Position numbers and translations under genes: made by a program. Of a DNA stretch of 64,000 bases, positions 8,066 to 17,531 are shown one piece after another. This DNA is from Prevotella sp. oral taxon 475 (GTDB taxonomy: Bacteria > Bacteroidota > Bacteroidia > Bacteroidales > Bacteroidaceae). Below the pieces are notes generated by a model that was not told where the DNA came from, ran no database searches, and saw only the letters and a program-made list of their open reading frames with translations. The DNA lies in assembly GCF_018127805.1 (NCBI RefSeq), contig NZ_CP072334.1, positions 2,210,001-2,274,000 of the forward strand. The letters are read 5' to 3'. The stretch's first letter is position 1, and every line of letters begins with the position of its first letter.

Positions 8066-9745
8066 ATGAAAAGACAAATAAGCACTTGGGCGGCTCTGCT
8101 GCTCACCGGCGTTTTCGCTGCCTGCGAGAAGGGCGACTTGCTCAATGTCACCACGCAAGACTTAGACCTAAACGAAAATACAGCCGAGTATCAAGAATAT
8201 ATTAAAGAAAGAATCACCGACTATTCTAAGCTCTTCCGTTTTGAAGAGGCTTACCGAACCCTGCCCAAACTCATCGATCCTAAGGCCAAGGCCGAGGCCA
8301 TAGACGTCATCAAGAGCTATCATGCGCGGGCTTTGAAAGAGGGTTGCGGCTACATCCTTGCCTCGGGCGACACGCTGTTTCTTCGGGTGAAAGACGAAGA
8401 CGAGACGCCTGCCTTGCAGAGAACCGCGCTCGGCACGTTTGTAGACTATCCCAGTTTGAAGAACACCAACAAGGAGGTGAAGTTCTGGGGACTGGCCAAC
8501 TTCCCGGCATTGGAGGATCTCTACCTCGACCAATGCTTCGTTTCCGAAGTGTTGGACTTGGACAAGCTCTCACACTTGCGCCGCCTCACCATCAAGGCCG
8601 AGAAACAGACGTTCGACTCTTGGTTCATCAACCGCACCTTCAAACCCATCGATCTATCCGGCTACGATCTCTCTAAGAACGCGCAATTGCAGAACTTGCT
8701 GCTCACCGGAACCGACATCACCCATCTCAAAGCTCCGTCGCACGCTCTGCGCAACATCGAACTCAAGAACGGCATCTACACCGCTGACGTGCTCAATCGG
8801 GTCAAGTCCCAGCGGTTGTACATCGAGGACTCTGACTTCTCGGGCGAAAATCTCGTGATAGACAACAACCACATCGATCGCCTATCCATCCACACCAACA
8901 CGGCCGAGCATAAAGGGCCGAAGCTCGTAGACATCAGCGGGACGCGCATCAAGCGGTTTTACTTCAGCGATAGCGGCGAGAAGAACATCACCGCCGAGAA
9001 GATTGTTCTCAACCATTCGTTAGACTCCCTACGGCTTCATGGTGGCGCCTGGCGTATCGACGCCCCTGCGAGCCAAGTTCAGATCGAGGGCTTGAAAGCC
9101 AACAGCGGCTTGAAATCGTTGTCCTTCAACTCGCTCTTCGTCTTGCTCCGGCCCACCGACATGCCGCTCTCCTTGGAGGAAATCGAGATGGGAGGGTCGG
9201 GTGTTGGAGAGTATCCCTCCAACACGGTGTTCGACTTCCGCCCGTTCACCCATCTGAAAACGCTCAACTTCGACCAGCTCATCACCCCGAATCTCTACCT
9301 GCCCACCGGTCTGGATTCGCTCCATATCCGCACCACGCAGGCCCTCAAGCCGCTCCAAGAGCTCGACCTGAGCCATATCCATCTGCGCGCTTTGTTTTTG
9401 GAAATCGGTTCGTTATATCTCTCTAAAAGAGACCTTACGCAGATGAACCGCCCCTTAGACAAGGTGGTTCTGCCGGCAACGCTCGAGCGATTGGAGGTGA
9501 ACAGCGTCAGTACCGAGGTGCTCGACCTGAGCCGATGCTCTAACTTAAAATATCTCAGCATCAGTGCCGAATATAACACCGACGAGCGATATGTCAAGAA
9601 GATCATTTTCCCCGCGAATCTCAAGCAGAGCAATTTCAAAGGAGAATACGACTTCCTCGTATGGGTAGACAAGCAGAAAGTAGAACTGGTGAACTATCCC
9701 TCGTGGGTGGTCACCCGCGAAGGACGCGCTGACACGGCGCACTAA
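8066..9745 (+). CDS. Leucine-rich-repeat lipoprotein
   Basis: A 559-residue lipoprotein; the signal peptide ends in GVFAAC (near residue 20). Residues about 20-110 are charged and helical. From about residue 140 the sequence shows irregular leucine-rich repeats (FPALEDLYLDQC, LSHLRRLTI, NAQLQNLLLTGTDITHL, LEEIEMGG, LKTLNFDQL, LERLEVNS, SNLKYLSIS) that end near residue 525. Such solenoids bind proteins in surface lipoproteins of oral Bacteroidota. The gene starts 22 bp after its neighbour, in the same run as the haem-type receptor, so a role in catching a host protein ligand for that receptor is possible but is inference. The repeat periodicity is less regular than in BspA. Confidence 0.65.
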   Translation: MKRQISTWAALLLTGVFAACEKGDLLNVTTQDLDLNENTAEYQEYIKERITDYSKLFRFEEAYRTLPKLIDPKAKAEAIDVIKSYHARALKEGCGYILASGDTLFLRVKDEDETPALQRTALGTFVDYPSLKNTNKEVKFWGLANFPALEDLYLDQCFVSEVLDLDKLSHLRRLTIKAEKQTFDSWFINRTFKPIDLSGYDLSKNAQLQNLLLTGTDITHLKAPSHALRNIELKNGIYTADVLNRVKSQRLYIEDSDFSGENLVIDNNHIDRLSIHTNTAEHKGPKLVDISGTRIKRFYFSDSGEKNITAEKIVLNHSLDSLRLHGGAWRIDAPASQVQIEGLKANSGLKSLSFNSLFVLLRPTDMPLSLEEIEMGGSGVGEYPSNTVFDFRPFTHLKTLNFDQLITPNLYLPTGLDSLHIRTTQALKPLQELDLSHIHLRALFLEIGSLYLSKRDLTQMNRPLDKVVLPATLERLEVNSVSTEVLDLSRCSNLKYLSISAEYNTDERYVKKIIFPANLKQSNFKGEYDFLVWVDKQKVELVNYPSWVVTREGRADTAH

Positions 9746-9789
9746 AGACCGAGCTCTACGCACCGATCATCTTCAAAAAACAAAACGAT

Positions 9790-10527
9790 ATGAACACAAA
9801 CGTATGGAAAAAACCTCTGGCTGCCCTCTTCTTCGTGGGTAGCCTGCTCGGGGCTTCGTGCTCGAGCGACGAGCCCAACGACGCTCCCTTCCCCGAACCC
9901 AAAGTCCAGGTGAGCGTCGACGCCCCGACCGGCACGGCGCAGATTGCCGTGAGTAGCACGCCCGCCGGAGCCACCGTGCAACTGGTTTACGACACGCCGC
10001 GCGGACAGATGGCCGCCAAAGGCACGGCCGATGCTCAAGGCACCTGTCGCCTCAGTATAGAACAGCTTGCGGGCTACGAGCAAAACCTCAAGCTCGTCGT
10101 CACCCAAGGCGAAACCTCTAAGCGACTCGTGCTCGACAAGATTCCGGCAAAAGCCGAAACGCTGACTGAGGCTCAAATCGCAACCGGCCTCAAGAAGCAC
10201 ACTTGGAAGTCGGTGGCGAAGGGTTCGCGCGTACTGATTACGAACAGCAGCATCCGTCCCTACAGTCTCTTGGCCACCGTGGCGCAAAAGTATTTCACCT
10301 TTGCCGACGGCGGAAAATTCACCTTCGAGGTCACCTCGCCTCAACAGTTCAAACACGAAACGGGCACTTGGACGCTCTCCGCAAAGCGTCTCGACATCCG
10401 CACGGCCATCCCGCTGGGAGCGATACAACTCAAAAACGTGCGCATCCAGTCGCTCTCCGACACGCAGCTCGCCCTGCTCGCCGAGATCGAAGATGGCCTC
10501 TTCCTCCTCCGTTTCGAGGCTCAATAA
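9790..10527 (+). CDS. Predicted surface lipoprotein with lipocalin-like C-terminal half
   Basis: A 245-residue lipoprotein; the signal peptide ends in SLLGASC (residue 24), followed by SSDEPND, a good match to the Bacteroidota surface-export signal. Residues about 38-120 look like an Ig-like or transthyretin-like domain (STPAGATVQLVYDTPRG). The C-terminal half has the pattern KKHTWKSVA...FTFADGGKFTFEV...ETGTWTLSAKRLDI, which resembles the two repeats in the lipoprotein at 6847. It is the last gene of the lipoprotein/receptor run; an array of 41-bp repeats begins 32 bp after its stop. Function unknown. Confidence 0.65.
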   Translation: MNTNVWKKPLAALFFVGSLLGASCSSDEPNDAPFPEPKVQVSVDAPTGTAQIAVSSTPAGATVQLVYDTPRGQMAAKGTADAQGTCRLSIEQLAGYEQNLKLVVTQGETSKRLVLDKIPAKAETLTEAQIATGLKKHTWKSVAKGSRVLITNSSIRPYSLLATVAQKYFTFADGGKFTFEVTSPQQFKHETGTWTLSAKRLDIRTAIPLGAIQLKNVRIQSLSDTQLALLAEIEDGLFLLRFEAQ

Positions 10528-10558
10528 CAGGGCCTGCCCTCAAAAAGCGGATGTGCCA

Positions 10559-10983
10559 CTGTAGCCTACAGTGACGCCACGGAGATCAAAATGAGGCTAC
10601 TGTACCCTACAAAACCATCATCCGAGACCCAAATGGCGTTACTGTAGCCTACAATGACGCCACGGAGACCAAAATGAGGCTACTGTACCCTACAAAACCA
10701 TCATCCGAGACCCAAATGGCGTTACTGTAGCCTACAATGACGCCGCGGAGACCAAAATGGGGCTACTGTACCCTACAGTAACACCGCGGAGACCCGAATA
10801 GGGTTACTGAACTGTTCAAAACCGCCACGGAGACCCGAATGGCCTTACTGAACTGTTCAAAACCGCCGCGGAGACCAAAATGGCCTTGCTGAACTGTTCA
10901 AAACCGCCACGGAGACCAAAATGGCCTTACTGAACTGTTCAGAACCGCCACGGAGGCCCAAATGGCCCTACTGAACTGTTCAG
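10559..10983. repeat. Tandem array of 41-42 bp units with palindromes, ten full units and a partial
   Basis: Units start at 10559, 10600, 10642, 10683, 10725, 10766, 10807, 10848, 10889, 10930 and 10971 (steps 41 or 42). Each starts with an inverted repeat and continues with a conserved body near CCGCCACGGAGACCAAAATGG. Units 1-6 start CTGTA-N3-TACA(G); units 7-11 start CTGAAC-T-GTTCA(G). Units 1-2 and 3-4 are almost the same pair, an 83-bp higher-order duplication. The only gene-like content of the 565-bp gap is this array and the promoter of the next gene. It is not a CRISPR: there are no unique spacers. Confidence 0.95.
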
Positions 10984-11041
10984 CGACCTCGCTCTCCCCG
11001 ATTTTGCCCCGCAAAAGCAGAGAATCTCACCATTTGTAAGT

Positions 11042-11074
11042 ATTGCACGAGAAAGGAATGTTGCCTATCTTTGC
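11042..11074 (+). promoter_or_regulatory. Promoter of the Crp/Fnr-type regulator gene
   Basis: ATTG (11042-11045), a 20-bp spacer and TATCTTTGC (11066-11074) match the Bacteroidota primary-sigma promoter except for one base of the -33 box. The predicted transcript starts about 11080, close to the ATG at 11093, so the leader is very short. The 41-bp repeat array ends about 60 bp upstream. Confidence 0.65.
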
Positions 11075-11092
11075 TGCCTCAAGCCAACCTAC

Positions 11093-11797
11093 ATGGATCC
11101 ACTCATCCTCGATTCTCTACAGAAATCTACCCTCTTTGCCGGAATGTCCTCCGCCGAGATAGAAGCCGCACTGCATGCGGTGGACTTCTCGATGAAGGAA
11201 ATTCCGGCAAAGAAGGTGTATAGCTATCAAGGAAAACTATGCGACGAAGCCGTTGTCATCCTGCAAGGAGAACTGATGGCACGAATGTCCGAAGCCAACA
11301 ACCGAGCCCTGACCGTCGACTATCTCAAGAGCGGCAGTCTCATCGCCCCCGCTTTCCTCTTCGCTCAAGACAAAGCTACGCCGGTAGACCTCAAGGCCGT
11401 GAACGGCGATGTGCTGCTGCTTTGCATGTCCATCGCCGGATTCCGAAAGCTGATCGACCGCAACCGCACCGTCCGTCGCAACTTTCTGCAACTGCTCTCC
11501 TCCATCAATCTCTTCCTGCTCCACAAAATCAAAACCATCTATCTGGCTCCTCTGCGCCAGCGATTGGCGCAATATCTCCTACTCATGGCCCGTAAACACG
11601 GATCGAACACCATTCCCCTGCGCCACTCGCGACAGGAACTGGCCGACTTCTTCGGCGTGCAAAAGAGTTCGCTCATTCGTACCTTGGCCGAACTCGAAGC
11701 CCAAAACGCCATCTTCGTGCGCAGAAAAGAAATTGTCATTCTCGACGACAAACGGCTCCGCAGTCGATCGTCCGGCCACCCGAACGTGATTCCATAG
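11093..11797 (+). CDS. Crp/Fnr-family transcription regulator
   Basis: A 234-residue protein with an N-terminal cyclic-nucleotide-binding-like beta domain (about residues 15-120, including VVILQGELMARM), a dimer helix (about residues 125-150) and a C-terminal winged helix whose recognition segment is HSRQELADFFGVQKSSLIRTLAELE (split: helix turn near GVQKSS, residues about 195-200). No cysteine cluster for an iron-sulfur centre is present, so it is not an oxygen-sensing Fnr of the E. coli type, and the phosphate-binding motif for cAMP is not clear. The signal is unknown. The gene is alone, with a promoter upstream and a strong terminator downstream. Its nearness to the palindromic array at 10559-10983 makes self-regulation through it worth testing, but the changing arm sequence argues against a simple operator. 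Confidence 0.8.
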   Translation: MDPLILDSLQKSTLFAGMSSAEIEAALHAVDFSMKEIPAKKVYSYQGKLCDEAVVILQGELMARMSEANNRALTVDYLKSGSLIAPAFLFAQDKATPVDLKAVNGDVLLLCMSIAGFRKLIDRNRTVRRNFLQLLSSINLFLLHKIKTIYLAPLRQRLAQYLLLMARKHGSNTIPLRHSRQELADFFGVQKSSLIRTLAELEAQNAIFVRRKEIVILDDKRLRSRSSGHPNVIP

Positions 11798-11884
11798 ACA
11801 ACCGTTCGCGATCCACTCTGAATCATTCATTCTATAAACAGTCCACCGCTTTTGATCAACCGCAAACCGTTCCCCCTGAAAACG

Positions 11885-11920
11885 AAAAACCGGACGCACC
11901 CTGTGGCGCGTCCGGTTTTT
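11885..11920. terminator. Bidirectional intrinsic terminator
   Basis: A perfect 13-bp stem, AAAAACCGGACGC with GCGTCCGGTTTTT, encloses a 10-base loop and ends in T runs on both strands. It serves the Crp/Fnr-type gene (plus) and the aldolase gene (minus), which converge here. Confidence 0.9.
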
Positions 11921-11944
11921 GTTGAATACTTCCCTGCGGGAAAT

Positions 11945-12955
11945 TTAGTCGAGTTGAGCAAGCTTGTTGTCAGAACCCAACACCTGTTTGATTTTGTGCT
12001 CATAGAGCTCTGTCATTAGATCGCGAGCCGGACCGCAGTATTTGCGCGGGTCGAATTCGGCAGGCTTTTCTGCAAACACCTTGCGAACGGCAGCCGTGAA
12101 AGCCAAACGCGAATCGGAGTCGATATTGATCTTGCAAACGGCACTCTTGGCAGCTTTACGCAGCTGCTCTTCGGGGATACCCACAGCATCGGGCAGCTTG
12201 CCACCGTATTGGTTGATCATGTCGACATACTCCTGGGGAACCGACGAAGAGCCGTGGAGCACGATGGGGAAGCCGGGCAGCTTTTCCATGATGGCGTCGA
12301 GCACGTCGAAAGCCAAAGGAGGAGGAACCAAACGACCGGTCTTCGGGTCGCGGGTGCACTGCTCGGGAGTAAACTTATAGGCTCCGTGAGACGTACCAAT
12401 CGAGATGGCCAACGAGTCGACACCCGTTTTTGTCACAAAGTCGATCACCTCTTCGGGCTTCGTATAGTGCGATTCAGCTGCTACGACGTCGTCTTCTACG
12501 CCGGCCAAAACACCCAATTCGCCTTCTACGGTTACATCAAACTGATGGGCATAGTCTACCACTTTCTTCGTCAGAGCCACATTCTCGTCGTAGGGAAGCG
12601 ACGAACCGTCGATCATCACCGAAGAGAAACCTGCATCGATACAGCTCTTGCAAGTCTCGAAGCTGTCTCCATGGTCGAGGTGAACCACAATTTCGGGATG
12701 GTTGCAGCCCAGTTCCTTTGCGTACTCTACAGCGCCCTGTGACATATAACGGAGAAGAGTGGGGTTGGCATAGTTGCGTGCACCTTTCGAAACCTGCAAG
12801 ATAACAGGTGACTTCAAGTCGGAAGAAGCCTTGATGATGGCCTGCAACTGCTCCATGTTGTTAAAGTTGAATGCCGGGATGGCATAACCGCCATTGATGG
12901 CTCTCTTAAACATCTCGCGGGTGTTTACCAAGCCTAATGATTTGTAATCTACCAT
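11945..12955 (-). CDS. fba: Class II fructose-1,6-bisphosphate aldolase
   Basis: A 336-residue cytoplasmic zinc enzyme that splits fructose 1,6-bisphosphate to glyceraldehyde 3-phosphate and dihydroxyacetone phosphate in glycolysis, and makes it in gluconeogenesis. Visible motifs are the zinc-site segment VVHLDHGDSFETC (about residues 90-102), the phosphate-binding ISIGTSHGAYKF (about residues 185-196, with a zinc-ligand histidine), and VLHGSSSVPQEYV (third histidine, then the substrate loop). Full length for the Bacteroidota form. It is a single-gene unit with its own promoter at 12999-13031 and a shared terminator. Confidence 0.95.
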   Translation of the reverse strand: MVDYKSLGLVNTREMFKRAINGGYAIPAFNFNNMEQLQAIIKASSDLKSPVILQVSKGARNYANPTLLRYMSQGAVEYAKELGCNHPEIVVHLDHGDSFETCKSCIDAGFSSVMIDGSSLPYDENVALTKKVVDYAHQFDVTVEGELGVLAGVEDDVVAAESHYTKPEEVIDFVTKTGVDSLAISIGTSHGAYKFTPEQCTRDPKTGRLVPPPLAFDVLDAIMEKLPGFPIVLHGSSSVPQEYVDMINQYGGKLPDAVGIPEEQLRKAAKSAVCKINIDSDSRLAFTAAVRKVFAEKPAEFDPRKYCGPARDLMTELYEHKIKQVLGSDNKLAQLD

Positions 12956-12998
12956 AACACTATATTTTTAAATGAATAATGCCTTTATTTATACGGAC

Positions 12999-13031
12999 GC
13001 AAAATTAACGTTTTTAATCGGGCAGTGCAAA
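12999..13031 (-). promoter_or_regulatory. Promoter of fba
   Basis: On the minus strand, TTTG (complement of 13028-13031), a 20-bp spacer and TAATTTTGC (complement of 12999-13007). This is a full match, and the leader before the fba start would be about 40 nt. Confidence 0.8.
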
Positions 13032-13179
13032 ACCTGGCCCCTTTTTTTGCCCGTCTCCCTGAATGAATTAAACTTTATTGCATCTTGTCGGGCTGTCGTT
13101 TTCCCGTTTTGTCATATGCATATAGCAGTTGGCGCATCGTCAAAAACGGAAAGTCTCCCCCGTTCAGAAGCCGTCATAT

Positions 13180-15009
13180 TCAGAATGCATACAGCAACGG
13201 CAATACAAACACCATGACAATGCCAATGGCAAGTTGCAGAGGCAGACCCACCTTCACATAATCCATAAAAGTGTATTGCCCGGCTCGCATCACCAAAGCA
13301 TTAGGAGGCGTGGAGAACGGAGACGCAAAACACATGCTGGCCCCCAGCGTAACAGCAAAGAGAAAGGCGTAAGGGCTAACACCCAACTCGGTAGATGCCG
13401 ACAGCGCAATGGGCGACATGAGTACCGCCGTAGCTGTGTTGCTGATGAACATCGTGAGCAACGACGTGGTGAAATAGATGCCGGCCAGCAACGCCGTGGG
13501 GCCCATCGACCCGAATATATCCACCAACGTATGCGAGATCAGGGCCGAAGTGCCCGTCTTCTCTAAAGCTATCGACATGGGCATCATCGCCGCAATGAGC
13601 ACGATGCTTTCCCAATTAATCGTTTTATAGGCTGCCTCCACATTGCGAAAACAACCCGTGAGCACCATCAATAGGCCTGCAATGATGACAGCCGTTACCG
13701 GAGCAATGGGGATAAAGTCGAACACCATCATCGCGATCATCAACAACATAATGCCACCTGCCAGCGGTGCTTTGTAGTTGAGTGTCACTTTCTGTGCCTG
13801 TTCTTTGGGTTGACCCAACACCACCCAGTCGTTCTCGCCTGCCAGTTGTCCGATGTTGGCCCACGAACCCTGCACGAGCAGCACATCGCCCGAGTGAAGA
13901 CGCTCTTCGGAGAGATCTTTCAAGATGTAATCGTTGCTGCGACGAATACCCAGGACGTTGATGTTGAACCGCTCACGCAGTTCCGAATTCTTGAGTTTCG
14001 TACCGTTGAGCTGCGCCGTAGGTATGAGCACAATCTCTGCGATACCGATGTCGTAGAAGTCGATGCCCGTGTCGTCGAGCCGCTCCAGTTGCATCTTGTT
14101 GGCAAAACTCTCCATTCGTTCCTTATCGCCGGTGACATAGAGGATGTCGTCGGCCTGAAGAAGACTGTCGGGTTTGGGCACGCTCTGCTTCACATTGCGG
14201 ATGAACCGACCGCTGCGGGCAGCCTTTCTCCTGATCTCCATGATAGAGATACCGTAGCGGTTACGCAGGTCGAGCTCGGCGATAGTCTGTCCGGCAACGG
14301 GCGATTGAGCCCCGATGCGATACCGCCTGAGCTGATGTTGCAAGCTATACTCTTCCACCAACTGTTCCAAAGTCTTACCGTTACTTTTCGTCCGCTTGTC
14401 CTTCTGCCGCGTCTTTCCTAAGAACAAGCGCGAGAGCGGCAGCAAGACAAGGATGCCAATCGTGATCACGATGATGCCGACGGGAAAGAACGAGAAGAAC
14501 GAAAGCGGCTGATAACCGGCTCCGGTGAGTGTCTCCTGAATCACAAGGTTGGGTGGCGTACCGATCAAGGTGAGCATTCCGCCCAGACTACTGGCAAAGG
14601 CCAAGGGCATCAGCAGTCGTCCGGGATGACTCCCATTCTGAGCTGCCATACTCACAATAATAGGCATCATCAAGGCCACCGTTCCCGTATTGCTCACAAA
14701 AGCCCCAATGGCCGAGGTGGTGAGCATCACCAAAAGAAACATACGCAGGTCGTTTCCTGCGGCCAACTTCATGATTTTCTGACTCGCCACCTTAGCCAAT
14801 CCGGTTTGAAAGATAGCTCCTCCCACCACAAAAAGCCCCACCATCATGATGACCACCGACGAAGAGAACCCTGAAAGGGCTTCTTCGGGCGTAAGAACAT
14901 GAAACATCAATAACGCCGCCAAGGCGCAAAGAGCTACGACATCTGCCCTGATGCGACCGATGATAAACATGGTTACCGTGAGAATAAGGATGATGAATGT
15001 AACGACCAT
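13180..15009 (-). CDS. SLC13-family permease with two RCK-C (TrkA-C) domains
   Basis: A 609-residue inner-membrane protein. It has about 5-6 hydrophobic segments in residues 1-195, two cytosolic TrkA-C-like domains (about residues 215-300, with ILYVTGDKERMESFANKM, and 310-395, with GDVLLVQGSWANIGQLA), then a second membrane half (about residues 410-609). Duplicated signatures typical of the SLC13/DASS ion-transporter superfamily are FVSNTGTVALMMPI and FISNTATAVLMSPIALS, each with a following S/T-P-P-N (GTPPNLVIQ, STPPNALVM). Substrates of relatives with this layout include sulfate and dicarboxylates coupled to sodium; which one applies here cannot be told. It lies between fba and sucD but is well separated from both. 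Confidence 0.85.
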   Translation of the reverse strand: MVVTFIILILTVTMFIIGRIRADVVALCALAALLMFHVLTPEEALSGFSSSVVIMMVGLFVVGGAIFQTGLAKVASQKIMKLAAGNDLRMFLLVMLTTSAIGAFVSNTGTVALMMPIIVSMAAQNGSHPGRLLMPLAFASSLGGMLTLIGTPPNLVIQETLTGAGYQPLSFFSFFPVGIIVITIGILVLLPLSRLFLGKTRQKDKRTKSNGKTLEQLVEEYSLQHQLRRYRIGAQSPVAGQTIAELDLRNRYGISIMEIRRKAARSGRFIRNVKQSVPKPDSLLQADDILYVTGDKERMESFANKMQLERLDDTGIDFYDIGIAEIVLIPTAQLNGTKLKNSELRERFNINVLGIRRSNDYILKDLSEERLHSGDVLLVQGSWANIGQLAGENDWVVLGQPKEQAQKVTLNYKAPLAGGIMLLMIAMMVFDFIPIAPVTAVIIAGLLMVLTGCFRNVEAAYKTINWESIVLIAAMMPMSIALEKTGTSALISHTLVDIFGSMGPTALLAGIYFTTSLLTMFISNTATAVLMSPIALSASTELGVSPYAFLFAVTLGASMCFASPFSTPPNALVMRAGQYTFMDYVKVGLPLQLAIGIVMVFVLPLLYAF

Positions 15010-15392
15010 ACCTAAATATTATAAAAAAAAGAACGATTTTACAGCCTCTCGATCCACCCGATTGAAACTGTTATCCTAAATGAAAACGTTGTAAAGTTAC
15101 GCAAAACATTCCGATTTTCGCCGAAAAACGGAGTATAGAAAGAGATTATTAAAATCTTTTAAGGTAGCACATGAACCCACCGACAACCATGGTTTAGAAA
15201 CCGACCCTATCCAACAGGAAACCAATCCTACCCAACAAAACGGTCGGATTTGCATCCAATACGCCATCAGAAGCCACAAAATCCAAACATCTTTTAGACA
15301 AAACCGCTTGTAGGTTCTGTCCAAAAGATGTTCCCATTTTACCCTCTTGCAGAGGGCATTCTCTGTGTTGACAGAGAAAAAAGGTCTAAAGT
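15010..15392. other. Intergenic gap with two short hairpins, no gene seen
   Basis: Between the permease start and the sucD stop. On the minus strand TAACTTTAC (complement of 15091-15099) is a weak -7-like box for the permease gene. Near sucD are two hairpins, CCCTCT-N3-AGAGGG (15342-15356) and TTCTCTGT-N4-ACAGAGAA (15359-15378). The T run lies on the wrong side for a classical terminator of sucD, so the mode of termination is unclear. Confidence 0.4.
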
Positions 15393-16265
15393 CTATCTTC
15401 CCAAACGAGCTTTCAGCAACGCCGGAATCTCGCTTGTCTCGCGTGCCACGGGTATTCCGGCAGCTTCGAAGGCAGCCACCTTCTCTTTCGCCGTGCCCGA
15501 ACCGCTGGAGATAATGGCTCCGGCATGCCCCATCTGTTTACCTTTCGGAGCCTCGCGCCCCGAGATAAAGGCCACAACAGGCTTGGTGACATGCGCCTTG
15601 ATGTATTCGGCGGCACGCTCTTCGGCATCTCCGCCAATCTCGCCAATGAGAGCAATGCTATCCGTAGCAGGATCGTTTTCGAACATTTCGAGCAAATCCT
15701 GAAAGTAAAGGCCCACAATAGGGTCGCCACCAACGCCCACAGCGGTAGACTGTCCCATGCCGTTCTGCGTCAGATTATACACCACTTCATAGGTAAGCGT
15801 CCCGCTTCGACTGATCACCCCGGTGCCTCCTTTCTTGAAAATACCCGTGGGCATGATACCCACCATGCTCTCTTCGGGCGAGATGAGTCCGGGACAGTTG
15901 GGCCCAATCAGCTTAGCTCCCTTCTCTTTGATGTAATGATAGGCCTCCACCACATCGAGAGTGGGCACACCTTCGGTGATGCAGACAATCAGTTGGATGC
16001 CAGCATCGGCGGCTTCCATCATCGCATCTTTGGCAAAAGCTGCCGGAACGAAAATCACCGACGTATTGGCCTGTGTTGCTTTCACGGCATCACGCACGGT
16101 GTTGAACACCGGAATCCCGCTCACCTCTTGTCCCGCTTTGCCCGGAGAGGTGCCTCCTACGACGTTGGTGCCATACGCTTTCATCTTGGTGGCATGGAAA
16201 CCACCATCGCGACCGGTGATTCCCTGCACGATAAGCCTTGTATTTTTGTTGATTAGAATACTCAT
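15393..16265 (-). CDS. sucD: Succinate--CoA ligase, alpha subunit
   Basis: A 290-residue subunit that carries the phosphohistidine for conversion of succinyl-CoA and ADP or GDP to succinate, CoA and NTP in the citric-acid cycle or its reductive branch. The CoA-binding N-terminal domain shows [15 protein letters not shown] (about residues 14-28), and the active-site histidine is in [18 protein letters not shown] (near residue 246). It follows sucC by 92 bp on the same strand, and the two products form the alpha2beta2 or alpha-beta enzyme. Confidence 0.95.
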   Translation of the reverse strand: MSILINKNTRLIVQGITGRDGGFHATKMKAYGTNVVGGTSPGKAGQEVSGIPVFNTVRDAVKATQANTSVIFVPAAFAKDAMMEAADAGIQLIVCITEGVPTLDVVEAYHYIKEKGAKLIGPNCPGLISPEESMVGIMPTGIFKKGGTGVISRSGTLTYEVVYNLTQNGMGQSTAVGVGGDPIVGLYFQDLLEMFENDPATDSIALIGEIGGDAEERAAEYIKAHVTKPVVAFISGREAPKGKQMGHAGAIISSGSGTAKEKVAAFEAAGIPVARETSEIPALLKARLGR

Positions 16266-16357
16266 TTTAGGATGTTTTTAGTTGATAAGTGTATTGTTCA
16301 CTGCTATTTGATGCACACACATCGCAGCGTGTGGCACGCGCGCTTTGTTGCCTCTGC

Positions 16358-17494
16358 TCAATAGCCTGCAGCCGCAACAGCCTTCTTACCGGCCTCGGCC
16401 ATGGTTTGTGCCACGATGAAGTGGGTGCCTTTCAGCAGTTCACGGCCTTCGGCCTCGTTGGTTCCCGTGAGACGAATCACGATGGGCATATCGGTTTTGA
16501 GCTCTTGAAAGGCCTCGATCAGACCTTTGGCCACATCGTCGCAACGGGTGATTCCGCCAAAGATGTTGATGAGAACCACACGCACATGTTCATCGGCGAG
16601 CAGCAGTTTCATGGCCTCGACAATCTTTTGCGGGTTAGAACTACCTCCGATATCGAGGAAATTGGCCGGATTTCCGCCATAAAGTTTAATCATATCCATC
16701 GTTGCCATGGCCAGTCCAGCACCGTTCACCATGCATCCGATCTCGCCTCCGAGGTTCACATAGCTAAAGCCCTTGTCTTTGGCGGCCTGCTCTTTCTTCT
16801 CGTCTTCGGTAGGTTCGAACATGGCGAAGATGTCGGGATGACGATAGAGTGCATTGTTGTCGAAAGTCATCTTGGCATCAATGGCCTTCAGCTGGCCCTC
16901 TTTTGTGAGCACCAACGGGTTGATTTCGGCCAACGACGCATCTTTTTCCACAAACAAGCGGTAGAGTTTTTGGAACAGCGGAGCCGCTTGCTTCACCTGT
17001 GCCATATCGTCGAAGAGTTTGAAAGCAGCCTCGCGCGCCTTGAAATCGGGTAGTCCGATAGAAGGGTCGATAGGAACTTTGAAGATTTTATCGGGCGTTT
17101 CGCGCGCCACCGTTTCGATGTCCATCCCGCCTTCTCGGCTCATCATGAGGATGGCTCCTTTCGATTTACGGTCGATCACGATGCTCACATAATATTCGGC
17201 AGCAATATTCACGGCCTCGCCCACCAGCACACGGTCTACGGTAAAACCTTTAATATCCATGCCCAGGATAGCCTCAGCATGCTGTTTCACCTCCGTTTCA
17301 TCGGCAGCCAGCTTCACTCCGCCTGCCTTTCCGCGTCCGCCGGTGTGCACCTGTGCCTTCACCACGCACCGTTCAACGCCCAATTCGCGGTAGGCCTCTA
17401 CCGCCTCTTGTGGTGTTCTGCAAAGGATGCTCCGGTCTACAGGCACGCCATAACTCGCAAAAATGCCTTTTGCTTGATATTCATGAACTTTCAT
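16358..17494 (-). CDS. sucC: Succinate--CoA ligase, beta subunit
   Basis: A 378-residue ATP-grasp subunit that binds the nucleotide and succinate. The start MKVHEYQAKGIFASYGVPV is typical of SucC. The ATP-grasp loop is HTGGRGKAGGVKLA (about residues 52-65), and the metal-binding and C-terminal ligase parts include ALAEINPLV-like LAEINPLVLT and VLINIFGGITRCDDVA. It is first in the sucC-sucD unit; a -7 element lies 38 bp upstream of the start. Confidence 0.95.
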   Translation of the reverse strand: MKVHEYQAKGIFASYGVPVDRSILCRTPQEAVEAYRELGVERCVVKAQVHTGGRGKAGGVKLAADETEVKQHAEAILGMDIKGFTVDRVLVGEAVNIAAEYYVSIVIDRKSKGAILMMSREGGMDIETVARETPDKIFKVPIDPSIGLPDFKAREAAFKLFDDMAQVKQAAPLFQKLYRLFVEKDASLAEINPLVLTKEGQLKAIDAKMTFDNNALYRHPDIFAMFEPTEDEKKEQAAKDKGFSYVNLGGEIGCMVNGAGLAMATMDMIKLYGGNPANFLDIGGSSNPQKIVEAMKLLLADEHVRVVLINIFGGITRCDDVAKGLIEAFQELKTDMPIVIRLTGTNEAEGRELLKGTHFIVAQTMAEAGKKAVAAAGY

Positions 17495-17531
17495 AGCTTG
17501 ATAATTGTTTAGTTGTATATCAGTTCTATGT

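Noticed and set aside
10559..10983. Tandem repeats as a CRISPR array
   Set aside because: Units are continuous with no unique spacers, and no cas gene is present.
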